Shown piece after piece: positions 21,197 through 31,297 of a stretch of DNA of 64,000 bases. Under the pieces are notes generated by a model. The model ran no database searches. It saw nothing but the letters and a program-made list of their open reading frames with translations, and had not been told where the DNA came from. Numbering within the stretch: the stretch's first letter is position 1; each line of letters begins with the position of its first letter. Source of the stretch: Pisolithus tinctorius (Eukaryota > Basidiomycota > Agaricomycetes > Boletales > Pisolithaceae). The DNA lies in contig JANFAH010000006.1 in assembly GCA_024663395.1 (NCBI GenBank), positions 744,001 through 808,000 on the forward strand, in the 5' to 3' direction. The translations under genes were made by a program, and so were the position numbers.

Positions 21197-22491
21197 TTGT
21201 CAGCGAAGTGACCGGACCCTCCGCAGAACATGCAGGGGTTTCCATCTAGGCGACGCTTGCGTTCTTCGGGGGTAAGCTTTCCATCTTTGCCGAGTTTGCT
21301 AGGCTCGGTCTTGGACGAATTACTGTTATTGCTATTGCCCGGCTTCGATGAAGCCGGCTTGGACTGGGTGGAACCGGAGTTGTTGTTGTTATTGTTGTTG
21401 TTGCCGGTCTTGGCTTTCTCCTGACCGGTCTTGGGCTGACTGTTATTGCTGGAACCTCCGGACTTGTTGTTGCTGGAGTTGGACGAGCCTTGGTGCTTAC
21501 TCGCCCGCTGGACTTCTTCCTTGCGCTCCCAATAGCGCGCATCTATCTCCTGGGCGAGGTGACGGAGCTCGTGTAGAGTCCGGGGTTTGCCAACCCGGCA
21601 GACCTCATCCTTGATTCGGTCTGGAAGGCCGGAATAGAAATGGTGGCGCAGCACACCGTCTCCGTAGCCTCGGACTTGCGAAGCAAGCCGATTAAAGTCG
21701 ACTACGTATTTATTGATGCGCTGACTTTCCTTCATGTGCAAGTGGTCAAGTTGGCTTTCGGCGTCAGCAACTGGGTCGTGGGGGCCGAAGGTGGTTTGTA
21801 ACTCCAGGACGAACTCCTGCCAGGAGTCCATCCAAAGAGGCCGGTCATCGGGGTCATCGAGCCCGAGTAAGTCCGGCTCGAACCACTCTAAGGCCATGCC
21901 TTTGAGGTACGACTGGGCGAAGATGACTTTGGCACGATCGGTCCTAAAAGCCCGGGGACGGTCTTGGAAGTTAAGTTCGCACTGGATGAAGAACGCGCGA
22001 AGCTTCTTGGGGTCGGTACCATCAAAGGTGTCGGGCTCACGTAACTTGGTCCTGCTTGAGGACTCAGGACTAGTACGGGTGTTGCGAGCCAACAGCTTGA
22101 TGGCCTTCGCGAGGCTGTCGAAGACCGCGACCGCGGGTTTGGTGTCCGGATCTGGGAAGTCCTGATCGTCTTCCGGATCATTATCTTCCGGGTTATCATC
22201 ACCGGGACCATTATCACCGGGGTCATCATCATCTGGGTTGTTGTCATCATCGTCGCCCGGCCCATCATCGCCGGGGTCACCCTCGGGGATGGGAGCAGTG
22301 GGACGACGTGGGGTGGGGGTGTTAGATGTGCGGGCTGAGAAGCCCCTGAAAGGACTAACGGGACCTGGAGAGCGCCTAGTGGTGCCCAAAGCAGCTAGTG
22401 CTGTTTCGCGGCGAGCCCCACTGGCTGAAGCGGAGTCGGGATTAGTGGCAGAGCGGCCACGGGGAGGTTGGAAGCGAGTCTTGGTTGCCAT
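21097..22491 (-). CDS. gag: Gypsy A-1 gag, 464 aa
   Basis: Structural nucleocapsid polyprotein of the retroelement. The start [14 protein letters not shown] is 38 bases inside the 5' LTR. A disordered Asp/Pro-rich stretch follows (residues about 65-120). The capsid-like Retrotrans_gag region spans about residues 155-330 ([48 protein letters not shown]). Next is an Asn/Ser/Lys-rich linker and a CCHC zinc knuckle [14 protein letters not shown] at about 420-433. It ends at a slippery A7 run plus TAG, so most ribosomes should stop and a minority should enter pol. No defects were seen. Confidence 0.93.
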   Translation of the reverse strand: MATKTRFQPPRGRSATNPDSASASGARRETALAALGTTRRSPGPVSPFRGFSARTSNTPTPRRPTAPIPEGDPGDDGPGDDDDNNPDDDDPGDNGPGDDNPEDNDPEDDQDFPDPDTKPAVAVFDSLAKAIKLLARNTRTSPESSSRTKLREPDTFDGTDPKKLRAFFIQCELNFQDRPRAFRTDRAKVIFAQSYLKGMALEWFEPDLLGLDDPDDRPLWMDSWQEFVLELQTTFGPHDPVADAESQLDHLHMKESQRINKYVVDFNRLASQVRGYGDGVLRHHFYSGLPDRIKDEVCRVGKPRTLHELRHLAQEIDARYWERKEEVQRASKHQGSSNSSNNKSGGSSNNSQPKTGQEKAKTGNNNNNNNNSGSTQSKPASSKPGNSNNSNSSKTEPSKLGKDGKLTPEERKRRLDGNPCMFCGGSGHFADKCPKKAGKAKARAAATTEAAPALGSGSTPETKK

Positions 22492-22529
22492 GATGGTTTA
22501 GACCCACACAAGTGGCGAGTCTGAAATAC

Positions 22530-23057
22530 TGTCAAGTACAAGGATTGTCCGGGTTGAGACCGGACCGGAGACCGAAGCGGGTGCGAGGCCGAGGGATCGG
22601 AGTCAGGGGTAAAGACGAAGGTACAGATGAGTGGACTGGTTGGACTTAGCGACTGAGGGTACAGCGCTATTCCCTTGCGTGGATCTTAGTCCGAGTCCGA
22701 GGCCGAGGCGGGGTTATCAGGAGATACTTAGTTGATTTCAGACTAAGGAGTACAGGCCGAGTATCTACGAGTTTATATACCAGAAGTAGCTATAGTACGG
22801 AGACCGGTAATGCCGGTCTCGCAAAGATTGCTAAGAGGATTGGTAAGACAGGTATTAGTAACGTATGACTAAGGTAACGGAGACCGGGACAGGTAGACCA
22901 GGGACAGGACCGGGGACAGGACTTAACCGAAATGACAGACACTGCAAAGCAGTGTCTACCGCGCTAGACCAACTGGAGATGCGGGACAGGCGAGGCCGAG
23001 GCCGGACTGAGTGAGTGCGAGGCCGAGTCCGGCCGGGGTCGAGGCATGACTATGACA
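22530..23057 (-). repeat. Gypsy A-1 5' LTR
   Basis: 528 bp, plus-strand TGTCAAGTACAAGG...GACTATGACA. It is the promoter-bearing LTR in element sense. The sequence after it (GTATTTCAGACTCG) is not the usual TGG-start tRNA primer site. Confidence 0.92.
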
Positions 23058-23062
23058 GCATG
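23058..23062 (+). repeat. Target site duplication GCATG (right)
   Basis: Repeats 15448-15452. Transposase coding resumes immediately after it (TCAGCTTATC). Confidence 0.9.
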
Positions 23063-24904
23063 TCAGCTTATCTATCACCCCCGAAAATGTGAAGGATTTG
23101 GGCTATCTGATGGAGAGGGATGTGAGCATTTTTGGAGTTCAATCAAAGGGCTGATACCATCTCTTCGTGTTTCTGGGGTATGTGTGCAGTATGCCACATC
23201 TGTTTCAAGCTAACATATTATTCAGTATCATCAACGCCTCTTTGTTATTGACTTCCAGGTGTGCCACCTGGACATGAAGAGTCTCACTGGTTTGGGCCAG
23301 TGGCTTTTGCGTCACTGGAATCATTGCCAAGAAAAGAAGGCTGCTGCAAACAGAGGCCTAAGGAGATGTGGAGTTGATATCCCAACTCTTCAAGCTGAAT
23401 GGGTTGCTCAAGTCTCTGCACAGACAAAGCCAGCTCCTCGTAAGCTGCTGATATAAATAATGACTCCTGCTCACCATCAAATTAGGTCACAGCTCTAAAG
23501 CTGCTGAGAATATGATATTGCAAATCATGGCAACTCAGAAATCATTGGCAAATTATGAGGCCAAGCTAGAAGTGCTGGAGAAAGATCTTCTCCATGGGGT
23601 TGCTGACATGACAAGCTTGAATATCCAAATTGCAGAGTGTCATCAAAAGGTTAAGTGTTTTAAAGAAGCTTTGCAGAACCAGAGGGCAACCCTAGGCATA
23701 AATGGGCATTCAAATCTTGCTAGTATCCAAAAGAGTGCTTATCTTCAAGTTAGTGGCAGTGTATTTTCTACATGGTTTCATCTAATTGAGACCATGTTCC
23801 ATAGCTTCGCATGCATGCATTAGCAATCAAGAAACGTATCAGAGATCGTCTGCGCCAACGAAAGTTTGAGTTGGAAAGACTGGAACGCTCATATCAGCAG
23901 ACTCTCAGTGGTAAGAGGTCATCATTCATGAATACCCTTGTATTTGACTTGCCTTGAAGAACAAAGACTTCAAAACCACACAGAAGCATCTGTGAAGCGA
24001 CGAGAACCAGGAATAGCCAAGCTTGCCAGTAGCTACAATAATTTGTGTCTGCAAATTGTAGGCCTCATACACAAGGGAAAAGCTCCTCAGGGGTCAATAG
24101 CCCCACTCCTGATTCCAAGGGACTCTTTGTTCAAACTGGATGTGGATGATGATATTTGGCAGGATATTGGCCTTGGGGATGATTCAGATGGGTTACTACC
24201 CCCATGGTTAGCTGATGAAAAAGTGCGCTCAGGGATCAGATCACTCCTTGAGCTGAGGCGTTGTGAAGAAGAGGAAAGGCGCCTGTTGCAGGAAAGAAGA
24301 GCTTTGACAGAGTGGTTTTCTGAAGAGTGGGGTCGTGTGCAGAAAACCAGACAGAGTGCTGGTAAGAGACATGTGTCATTGCATTACCATGACTAACACA
24401 CATTGCAGATGTTGATCTTGCATATGAACTTGACTGCAGAGCATTGAGACTAGCAGGTCTGTGCATCTTGTGGAAGAGGCAACTTAGAGGCTATCCTGGA
24501 ACACCTAATGAGAACTGGGGTGCAAGTGATGAAGAACTGCACAGCATGGTGCAGGGTGGTCATGTTATATATATTGATGGTGATAATGAGGAGAGGTTTG
24601 ATGGATTGGAGTCAGAGGGTGAAGAGGATGAGGATGAAGTGATGGATGATGAGTTGCTATGTGTTGCTGAAGAATTTGCCCTGGCAGATGAATATCACCA
24701 ACAAAGTGATATGCCATTGGAAGAATTCTGTTGGGGAGAAGAATGGGAGAATGACCTACTGGATATGGATCCACCATCATCTCCAAGTAAAAGAGTTCGA
24801 TACAGATAAGGGTGATAGAGACATATTATAATCTATTTGGTGTCTTTAAATAGAATGTTTTTTGAGCATCATGTTTGCAAGACATATGCATGGGTAAAAT
24901 GTAG

Positions 24905-26052
24905 AATGTCCTGCTGGTTGGCAGAGGGGTAGGTGGGATGTCCCAATGTAGCCTTAGGGGCTGTTGTGGGACATCCCACTGCTTGCCAAAGGGGAGGGTG
25001 GGACATCCCAATGTAGCCTTAGAGGCTGTTGTGGGACATCCCACTGCTTGCCAGAAGGGGGGAGGGATGTCCCAATGTAGCCTTACAGGCTGTTGTGGGA
25101 CATCCCACTGGTTGGCAAAGGGGAGGGTGGGATGTCCCAATTTAGCCTTAGAGGCTGTTGTGGGACATCCCACTGCTTGTCTAAGGGGAGGGTGGGACAT
25201 CCCAATGTAGCCTTAGAGGCTGTTGTGGGACATCCCACTGCTTGCCAGAGGGGGGGGAGGGATGTCCCAATGTAGCTTTAGAGGCTGTCAAGGGACATCC
25301 CACTGCTTGCCAGAGGGGGGGAGGGATGTCCCAATGTAGCCTTAGAGGCTGTTGTGGGACATCCCACTACTTGCCAGAGGGGGGGGAGGGACATCCCAAT
25401 GTAGCCTTAGAGGCTGTTGTGGGACATCCCACTGCTTGCCAGAAGGGGGGAGGGATGTCCCAATGTAGCCTTAGAGGCTGTTGTGGGACATCCCACTGGT
25501 TGGCAAAGGGGAGGGTGGGATGTCCCAATTTAGCCTTAGAGGCTGTTGTGGGACATCCCACTGCTTGCCTAAGGGGAGGGTGGGACATCCCAATGTAGCC
25601 TTAGAGGCTGTTGTGGGACATCCCACTGCTTGCCAGAGGGGGGGGAGGGATGTCCCAATGTAGCTTTAGAGGCTGTCAAGGGACATCCCACTGCTTGCCA
25701 GAGGGGGGGAGGGATGTCCCAATGTAGCCTTAGAGGCTGTCAAGGGACATCCCACTACTTGCCAGAGGGGGGGGAGGGATGTCCCAATGTAGCCTTAGAG
25801 GCTGTTGTGGGACATCCCACTGCTTGCCAGAGGGGGGGGAGGGATGTCCCAATGTAGCTTTAGAGGCTGTCATGGGACATCCCACTGCTTGCCAGAGAGG
25901 GGGAGGGATGTCCCAATGTAGCTTTAGAGGCTGTCATGGGACATCCCACTGCTTGCCAGAGGGGGGGAGGGATGTCCCAATGTAGCCTTAGAGGCTATTG
26001 TGGGACATCCCACTGCTTGCCAGAGGAGGGGAGGGATGTCCCAAAGTAGCCT
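24905..26052 (-). repeat. Satellite array 3 (inverted relative to arrays 1 and 2)
   Basis: About 18 units of roughly 64 bp: TAGAGGCTGTTGTGGGACATCCCACTGCTTGCCAGAGGGG... and GGGATGTCCCAATGTAGCC. It is the reverse complement of array 1. It starts 95 bp after the KDZ-1 stop codon. A block of about 390 bp is duplicated inside the array (compare 25070-25300 with 25455-25690). CpG is absent. Confidence 0.9.
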
Positions 26053-26140
26053 CATGAGGAAAATGTGACCAGTCCTAAGATTGAACCAGTGACCTCCTAG
26101 GTGTTTACCAGGTGCTGCAACCACTGAGCCATATGGTCTG
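26053..26140 (-). repeat. tRNA-derived (SINE-like) head H3
   Basis: On the minus strand: A box TGGCTCAGTGG (26121-26131), which fits the pol III consensus fully, and a B-box-like GGTTCAATCTT (26077-26087) 44 bases downstream. Between them is GCACCTGGTAAACACCTAGGAGG. Then come the shared GGTCACATTTTCCTCAT tail and the satellite. It is the best preserved of the four heads. Confidence 0.65.
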
Positions 26141-26465
26141 GGTACTAGTGTCAGTAGCTTGGGGGCTTAGACTAGCACTGTGGGAACATATCTCCATGAA
26201 GTTAATGCACAGAATGCACCATCTCCAATGTGGTCCCTTCATCTGGCCACTTTTGGAGTGTAAAAACAGTGCACACCCCCTAGGGTCATGCAAATGGTCT
26301 GATTGCCTTTTGACCTTGTGTCATGTGATGGATCAGGATTTACTGCTGTGTTTCCAGGAGGCCTTACTATCAGCCACCTTGTGTCCATGTAACTCACATG
26401 ATCTGGACTTACTAAGGATGCTGCATGACCCATTGTACTGAGCATGCATGGGTTCCAGCTGCAGC
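26141..26465 (-). repeat. Spacer repeat, inverted copy
   Basis: On the minus strand the part at 26141-26330 matches 1013-1212 (ACACAAGGTCAAA, CAGACCATTTGCATGA, TGGTGCATTCTGTGCATT). The rest (26330-26465) has no counterpart in the window and no gene. Confidence 0.6.
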
Positions 26466-26580
26466 TCATAACCTGATGAAAATGTGACCAGAGCTGGCAT
26501 TGAGCCAGGACCCTCTCAGTGTCAAGCAGCTGCTCTGACCATGGAGCTACCTTGCATTGGATTCTCTATGGTGCTTGTAG
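26466..26580 (-). repeat. tRNA-derived (SINE-like) head H4
   Basis: On the minus strand: GGTAGCTCCATGGTCAGAGC (A-box region, about 26535-26555), CTGCTTGACACTG (anticodon-arm-like) and GGCTCAATGCC (B-box-like, 26496-26506), followed by the shared CTGGTCACATTTTCATCA. A different tRNA ancestor from H1-H3 is likely, though the 3' junction motif is the same. Confidence 0.55.
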
Positions 26581-26604
26581 GATTAGTGCAGATTACTACT
26601 TCAA

Positions 26605-27125
26605 CACCTTAGAGGCTGTGTTGGGACATCCCTCTGGTTGCCAGAGGGGAGGGTGGGATGTCCCAATATAGCCTTAGAGGCTGTTGTGGGACATCCCACT
26701 GGTTGGCAAAGGGGAGGGTGGGATGTCCCAATGTAGGCTTAGAGGCTGTTGGGGGACATCCCACTGGTTGGCAGTGGGGAGGGTGGGATGTCCCAATGTA
26801 GGCTTGGAGGCTGTTGTGGGACATCCCACTGCTTGGCAAAGGGGAGGGTGGGACATCCCAACATAGCCTTAGAGGCTGTTGTGGGACATCCCACTGCTTG
26901 GCAGAGGGAACAGTGGGATGTCCCAATGTAGCCTTAAAGGCTGTTGTGGGACATCCCACTGGTTGGCAGAGGGAACAGTGGGATGTCCCAATGTAGCCTT
27001 AGAGGCTGTTGTGGGACATCCCACTGGTTGGCAAAGGGGAGGGTGGGATGTCCCAAGGTAGCCTTGGAGGCTGCTGTGGGACATCCCAAGTCCCCTTATG
27101 AAAGTCAGTGGGATGTCCCATCCCA
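26605..27125 (-). repeat. Satellite array 4
   Basis: About eight units like array 3 but with TGGTTGGCAAAGGGGAGGGTGGGATGTCCC variants and two units with GGGAACAGT. It fades into a degenerate unit at 27090-27130. No CpG. Confidence 0.88.
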
Positions 27126-28418
27126 GCCTCAGAGGGCTATGATGGCACATCCTCCTAAGCTACCTTTGCAGACCAGCACAATGCCCCATGACAACCTCAG
27201 AGGCTCATCTGGGACATTCTGCCCTCTGCAGATGGTGTTGCAAAGGTGACCAACACCATGTTCTATGTGGGGGACTTTGAGATATTGGCTTGTCTCACAA
27301 GTGTTCAAAAACCATTCACTTCTTCCTTCATACAGTACAAATTGCATGAGGTATAGACACAAATTGATTGAATTTATTATTGCAATTTTCAAGGCAAATG
27401 TGGAGGCCCAGGTGGGTCATCTCCCTGGCAACTAGTGAGATGTCCCAATACAGCAGAATCACATTGCAAAGATGTACATGAAAAGTACTATTGTATACTA
27501 CTATGCATGGTGGGATGGGAGGGGATGTATAGGTCACAGGATACTTTGTGGATTAAATCTGTCAGAGGAGCAAGGGGGCTAGGATTTCTGCAGCTATTTC
27601 AATGCTAATATAAGCTGCACTTTCAGGAGTAGGGACCCCAGTCACCCAAGGCAGTCTTGGGACATCCCAAATAATTGCATTTGAATGGATGGCTATGTGG
27701 GAAATCCCATCTGTCCCAGGGCCTAAAAATCTGCATAGCCCTGGGACATGACCAGATGTCCCTGGGCAGACCTTGGTCTGGGAGGCTATTAGGCTGGATG
27801 GTTTGGAGAAACTATTCAGCCTAAATGCTTATGAAAAGTGGTTACCTGAAGTGGACAAGGAGAACACGCTGACCAAGCTGCATGGGATGAGACAGGGCTG
27901 ACAACAATGGGATGAACCAGGGGGCTTCAGGACAGAAGCTGGTGGGAATGCCTGGCAGATATACATAGCCACTGTCTCTGGCAAATGAGACAAGTGAGAT
28001 GACCGATGAAGAGGTGGCCATGATTGATGGACCTAGCAAAATGAGCATCTGATGGATGGAGTGCTGTAGAAACGTGCAGGGTGCGAGGATCCTCTCCAAA
28101 TTTGGAAGGAAGAATCGTGGGGCTGAGCACTTTAAGCGAGTGTGACAACCGAGTTGATATCTTTGGAAATGGTGGAGATACGACGAAAACCGGAATGCCA
28201 TACACGGGCGCTAAAAACCTTTAACATGTGCTTAACTCGCTTCCTCTTTTCTCTTTAGCACTGACGACTTGTTCTTATGTGAAGGATGACTGTTAATGTC
28301 CAACAGTCTTTCTACGCATGAGGCCTTTAGTCTTCATCTGCATGCTTGGGCATTGTGTGCAACTCATCAACGAGTTGGGCAGAGTCAGCTGTAACCATGT
28401 CCACAACACCTTTGGTGT
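27126..28418. other. Intergenic with satellite relics; short CpG-rich patch
   Basis: 27126-27840 holds scattered GGGACATCCC relics (27657, 27715, 27745) and no gene. 28080-28250 is a CpG-rich patch of about 170 bp in otherwise CpG-poor DNA just upstream of the dioxygenase frame. It may contain its promoter or unrecognised 5' exons. A CTTTAG acceptor-like site lies at about 28255. Confidence 0.4.
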
Positions 28419-29081
28419 GTGACACTGCATGGTTTCAACAGGGTCGTGGGGTGGGTGATCATTGCTCACCTTGTAAGTAAAGCACTCATCCGTCTTGAAG
28501 CCCCAAAATGCTTCCTGGAAGCCTCATGGCTGCTCAAATCCAGGACAGAAAACACTTCTACAAGGGAATGGGTTGACCAAATGTCCAACACCAATGCCCT
28601 GTTATCTGCGATCCTGCATGTCATCCACCTGCAAATGTATGCAGATGGGAGGGAAGTGTTGATCCACCTTGGCAAACAGGCAGAACAGCAGGCAGATTTG
28701 GATATGAGCTCCATACTGCTGATATGGAGCTCCACATATAGCAGCATGTCCATGATGGTGAATCGGGCAACTTGTTACCACAGGGATATCAATGGACAAG
28801 ATCCATGGTATGACATGCTGGTAACTGTGGGTGACTACCTGCCCTTGGACTTTGTCATTCCAATGCTGAATCTGCAGCTGCACTACAACCCAGGGACCAT
28901 CATTGCATTTTCAGGTTCAGCATTGGAGCATGGGGTGGGAGCTGTAGATGGTGACAGAGCATGCCTGGTGTACTACATGTGTGCCAACATACATCAGTTG
29001 GTGCATGTTCCCATGTGTCAATCACTGTGGATGGACAACCTACAACCTAGACCAGTTGCAACTGGAGAACTGTTGATTTGA
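28419..29081 (+). CDS. TET/JBP-like 2OG-Fe(II) dioxygenase (N-terminus unresolved)
   Basis: Catalytic domain resembling fungal TET/JBP enzymes, which oxidise 5-methylcytosine in DNA. In the 220-codon open frame the iron ligands fit H121 and D123 in TCYHRDINGQDPWYDM and H171 in GSALEHGVG. The 2-oxoglutarate-binding Arg is R180 in DGDRACLVYYM. A double-stranded beta-helix-like run (YNPGTIIAFSG) lies between them. Upstream are NALLSAILHVIH, DGREVLIHLGKQAEQQ and LIWSSTYSSMSMMVNRAT, the order expected for the basidiomycete family. The frame has no internal stop. It lacks a convincing N-terminal part: a GTAAGT at 28478 and an AG near 28497 suggest that the true first exons lie upstream and that residues 1-30 may be intronic. 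It is CpG-poor but all catalytic residues are kept. The alternative is another 2OG oxygenase subfamily. Confidence 0.7.
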   Translation: MTLHGFNRVVGWVIIAHLVSKALIRLEAPKCFLEASWLLKSRTENTSTREWVDQMSNTNALLSAILHVIHLQMYADGREVLIHLGKQAEQQADLDMSSILLIWSSTYSSMSMMVNRATCYHRDINGQDPWYDMLVTVGDYLPLDFVIPMLNLQLHYNPGTIIAFSGSALEHGVGAVDGDRACLVYYMCANIHQLVHVPMCQSLWMDNLQPRPVATGELLI

Positions 29082-29621
29082 AGCTGCAAAATTTAATGTA
29101 AGATTTAGTAGGTGATGTGGATCTTGTATTTTATTAGGATATGCTGGCTCTCGAACTTCAGACAGGCAGTGTTGCCAAGATTTTGCAAATGGGTGGGTGC
29201 TTAGACATCATAGATTGGGTGGGTACTCAGAGCTAAAGGGTTTGCATCATAAACTGCAACAAAAGTAAAACTACTCAGGCCATCATGCAGATGGGCAGAT
29301 TGTGAGACATCACACAGATGGGCGGGGGTTCAGACATCATGCAAATGGGTGGCATCTCATAAATGATCAACATTTACAGCAATGTATATACAACCAACTC
29401 CACAGTCAAAAACATGTAAACTATTGAAGCAGCATGCCCAACAACCTGTGCAATGCCCACCACCTAGTGTAGAAATGGTTGATTTGTCAACCCCAACTGT
29501 TGACAACATTGGCATATTTCCGAATATTTTTGATGCAGTAGTTTACCTGCTCAATATGGCCATTGAGATGGTCTGCGATTGGCACCTCAGGCAATGGCCA
29601 CAAGCCCTGGGCCATCATCAA
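29082..29621. other. Intergenic with a short tandem motif
   Basis: Between the dioxygenase and gene R, converging 3' ends. A loose repeat of GACATCA-GCA-ATGGG-GG occurs four times at 29195-29360. No supported gene was seen; an open plus frame at 29382-29657 has no recognisable features. Confidence 0.4.
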
Positions 29622-31297
29622 CTATTTGCAGCGACGAGAATAAGTGGCATACCTTAAAAAATCCCAGGCCACAGAAAACAATCCTTTGCCTTGCAATCTT
29701 TGGGAATCCGCTGCGTATTCCTCAGAATGATATAGCCACCAAGGGAATGCAAAGCCGGAATTGGAATCAGCTGTGTGTGGGGTCCAATGCAGGACAATGG
29801 CGCTGATATTGTCAATTATGCAAAATGCACTAAGGGGAATTAGCTGCATTTGCTTGCAGAAGCTAACCTCATCATCTTGGTGTCTGAGGTACACATGGTA
29901 GCATGCTGGGAGGGGAGGAGTATAACTGGAATGTGACACTGTCACCAGAATCAAGCTATTAAGCTGATTCTGAAGGAATTATGTATCAGTCCCACATTGT
30001 GAAAAATTGATGTAAAACCTACCAAGTCCATTGCTAGGTTTGCAAACCAATGTGCGGGCCATCCCACGATATCAGCAGTCTGCTTCAAATGTACAGAGGC
30101 CACCTTGATCCAGCATGCCAAGTAGACGATACCCATCTCTACCACAGACTGGCAAGATGGGTGTGATTGGCTGGCAATGAATGGCTCCAGACAATTTTCA
30201 AAGGTAGAACATGGATAATGAACAACTTCCATCAAATTGAGCATATTGACAAGTCAAAGGCCCTGAGACACTGCACCATACTGGTCCCTTGCAGCTGTGC
30301 CCAATTCTCTTGCAATGGCATTCGCAGCACACACAAGGTGCCTATTGAGGGTGGGATCAAATGGCATGTCGCTGGGAGTGGTGTTTCCACAGTAGCGAGA
30401 TATGGTGGCATGTAAGGCATGCAGGACTAAAATTATCAATGTCAATGGTGTATCAGATTAAGCTCATGCCCATACCCTGATTGCAACATGGAACAGGTGC
30501 CAATCCCCATTGTTCCATTTGAAGAGATTGCTGTTCAGATGGAAGTTCACCTACATAATCGATGGATATCACTGATCACATGAATAGAACCAAATAAATG
30601 CTCACTGTTGCATATTTCTTCAAAAAGATCCCTCATCTCTGATCATTCAGGCATGCCAAAAGTCAAATGGTTTGCACCATTGTCCTGATCTGCTGCCAAG
30701 TCAAAAGATTCAATGGGTACATTTGAAATGTGCGGGGGAGGTGTTGGTTCCCTCATATCCTGCAATTGAGCAAGCAGGTTAGTCAGAGAATCAGGTTGAG
30801 GAGATTGGTCCCTCAGATTTGATGATTTGCAGGTGATGGGCAGAGGAGATGGTTCCCACACATTCTGCAAGTCTGCCAGAAAATCGACCTGCATAGTAAC
30901 GTCTTGTGCAGGTGTTGAAGACCCATCCATCCTGTTTAATTTCTCATCCGTGACTGGCAGTGCCGATGGTTCCCATGCATTCAGCAATTGCTCAAGTAGA
31001 TCCACATTCATACCATCTGCTGGGGGAGCAGTTGGTTCCCATTCATTCAGGAACTGATTCATCAAGTTTTTGTGTGGATCCATTACTGGAAAATTAGTTT
31101 GTTTGTTAGCTTGAAGGGCAATTGTGCCAACTTGCCAGCTGCGATTCTGCCCTCTGCCAGAGCAGTTGGCTCCCTTTCCTGCAGGAACTGAGCCAGCAAA
31201 CTTTCGGATGAATCTATAGTGAAAGAACTTTGTTGTTGAGCTTGGAGAGAAATCATGTTCACTCACTGGCCATGATATCAATGTTTGACCCTGCCAT
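29622..31297 (-). CDS. Gene R: unknown, tandem (W/R)EP repeats
   Basis: Not recognised; partly reconstructed. On the minus strand the 5' half (31297-30643) encodes about five repeats with the pattern L-x2-L-L/Q-x2-(W/R)-E-P-x2-(L/P)-P: LLAQFLQEREPTALAEG, FLNEWEPTAPP, LLNAWEPSALP, LQNVWEPSPLP and LQDMREPTPPP. Further coding-like stretches follow at about 30530-30480, 30445-30254 (RHLVCAANAIARELGTAARD), 30244-29951 and 29860-29622 (SAFCIIDNISAIVLHWTPHT, SGFAFPWWLYHSEEYA). Exon joins are not resolved and stops separate several blocks, so it may be decayed. It could be two genes. Confidence 0.35.

Larger units (their letters stand above)
15453..23057 (-). mobile_element. Gypsy A-1: full-length Ty3/gypsy chromovirus, 7.6 kb
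   Basis: Two 528-bp LTRs (15453-15980 and 22530-23057, each TG...CA) flank gag and pol on the minus strand, with a 5-bp TSD. LTR differences total about five by eye, most of them CpG transitions, so the insertion is recent. Gene order in transcription sense is 5' LTR, gag, -1 frameshift, protease, RT, RNase H, integrase, chromodomain, then a gene on the opposite strand, polypurine tract and 3' LTR. Only one stop (TGA at 20000-20002) breaks pol. Copies A-2 and A-3 lie at 48 and 62 kb. Confidence 0.93.
13331..24809 (+). pseudogene. KDZ-1 transposase, intact frame split by a gypsy insertion
   Basis: Putative KDZ (Kyakuja-Dileera-Zisupton) DNA transposase with an RNase H-like catalytic fold. Exons: 13331-13904, 13944-14185, 14492-14745, 14801-15113, 15163-15452 joined directly to 23063-23177, 23226-23439, 23486-23748, 23805-23910, 23960-24361 and 24409-24809. 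They sum to exactly 1058 codons. Family signatures in order: a cysteine cluster (ELPTCGCHQTRKLRVICIDF), the block CPCAPAALQLLWMGYFPCAP, CPLCFGG, the first acidic residue in VCIDACFTQKR, the second in LLYDIGCQLEQS, then HAFGHQW joined to QLIYHPRKCEGFG, and the acidic third site in SDGEGCEHFWSS. The C-terminal third is coiled-coil-like and acidic. The gypsy insertion lies inside codon context HQWAC/QLIYH. No other stop or frameshift was found, so the copy was coding-competent until the insertion. The exact start (13331 or later) is uncertain. Confidence 0.85.

Noticed and set aside
22501..22529. Second target duplication or extra LTR end at the leader of A-1
   Set aside because: The CTGAAATACTGTCAAG similarity is just the leader next to the LTR terminus and is found identically in A-2.
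24905..26052. CRISPR-like array of palindromic repeats
   Set aside because: Units are contiguous with no unique spacers, the genome is eukaryotic, and no cas-like gene is present.
26053..26140. Functional tRNA gene
   Set aside because: A and B boxes are recognisable but there is no matching acceptor stem, and the copies differ too much; treated as SINE-like heads.
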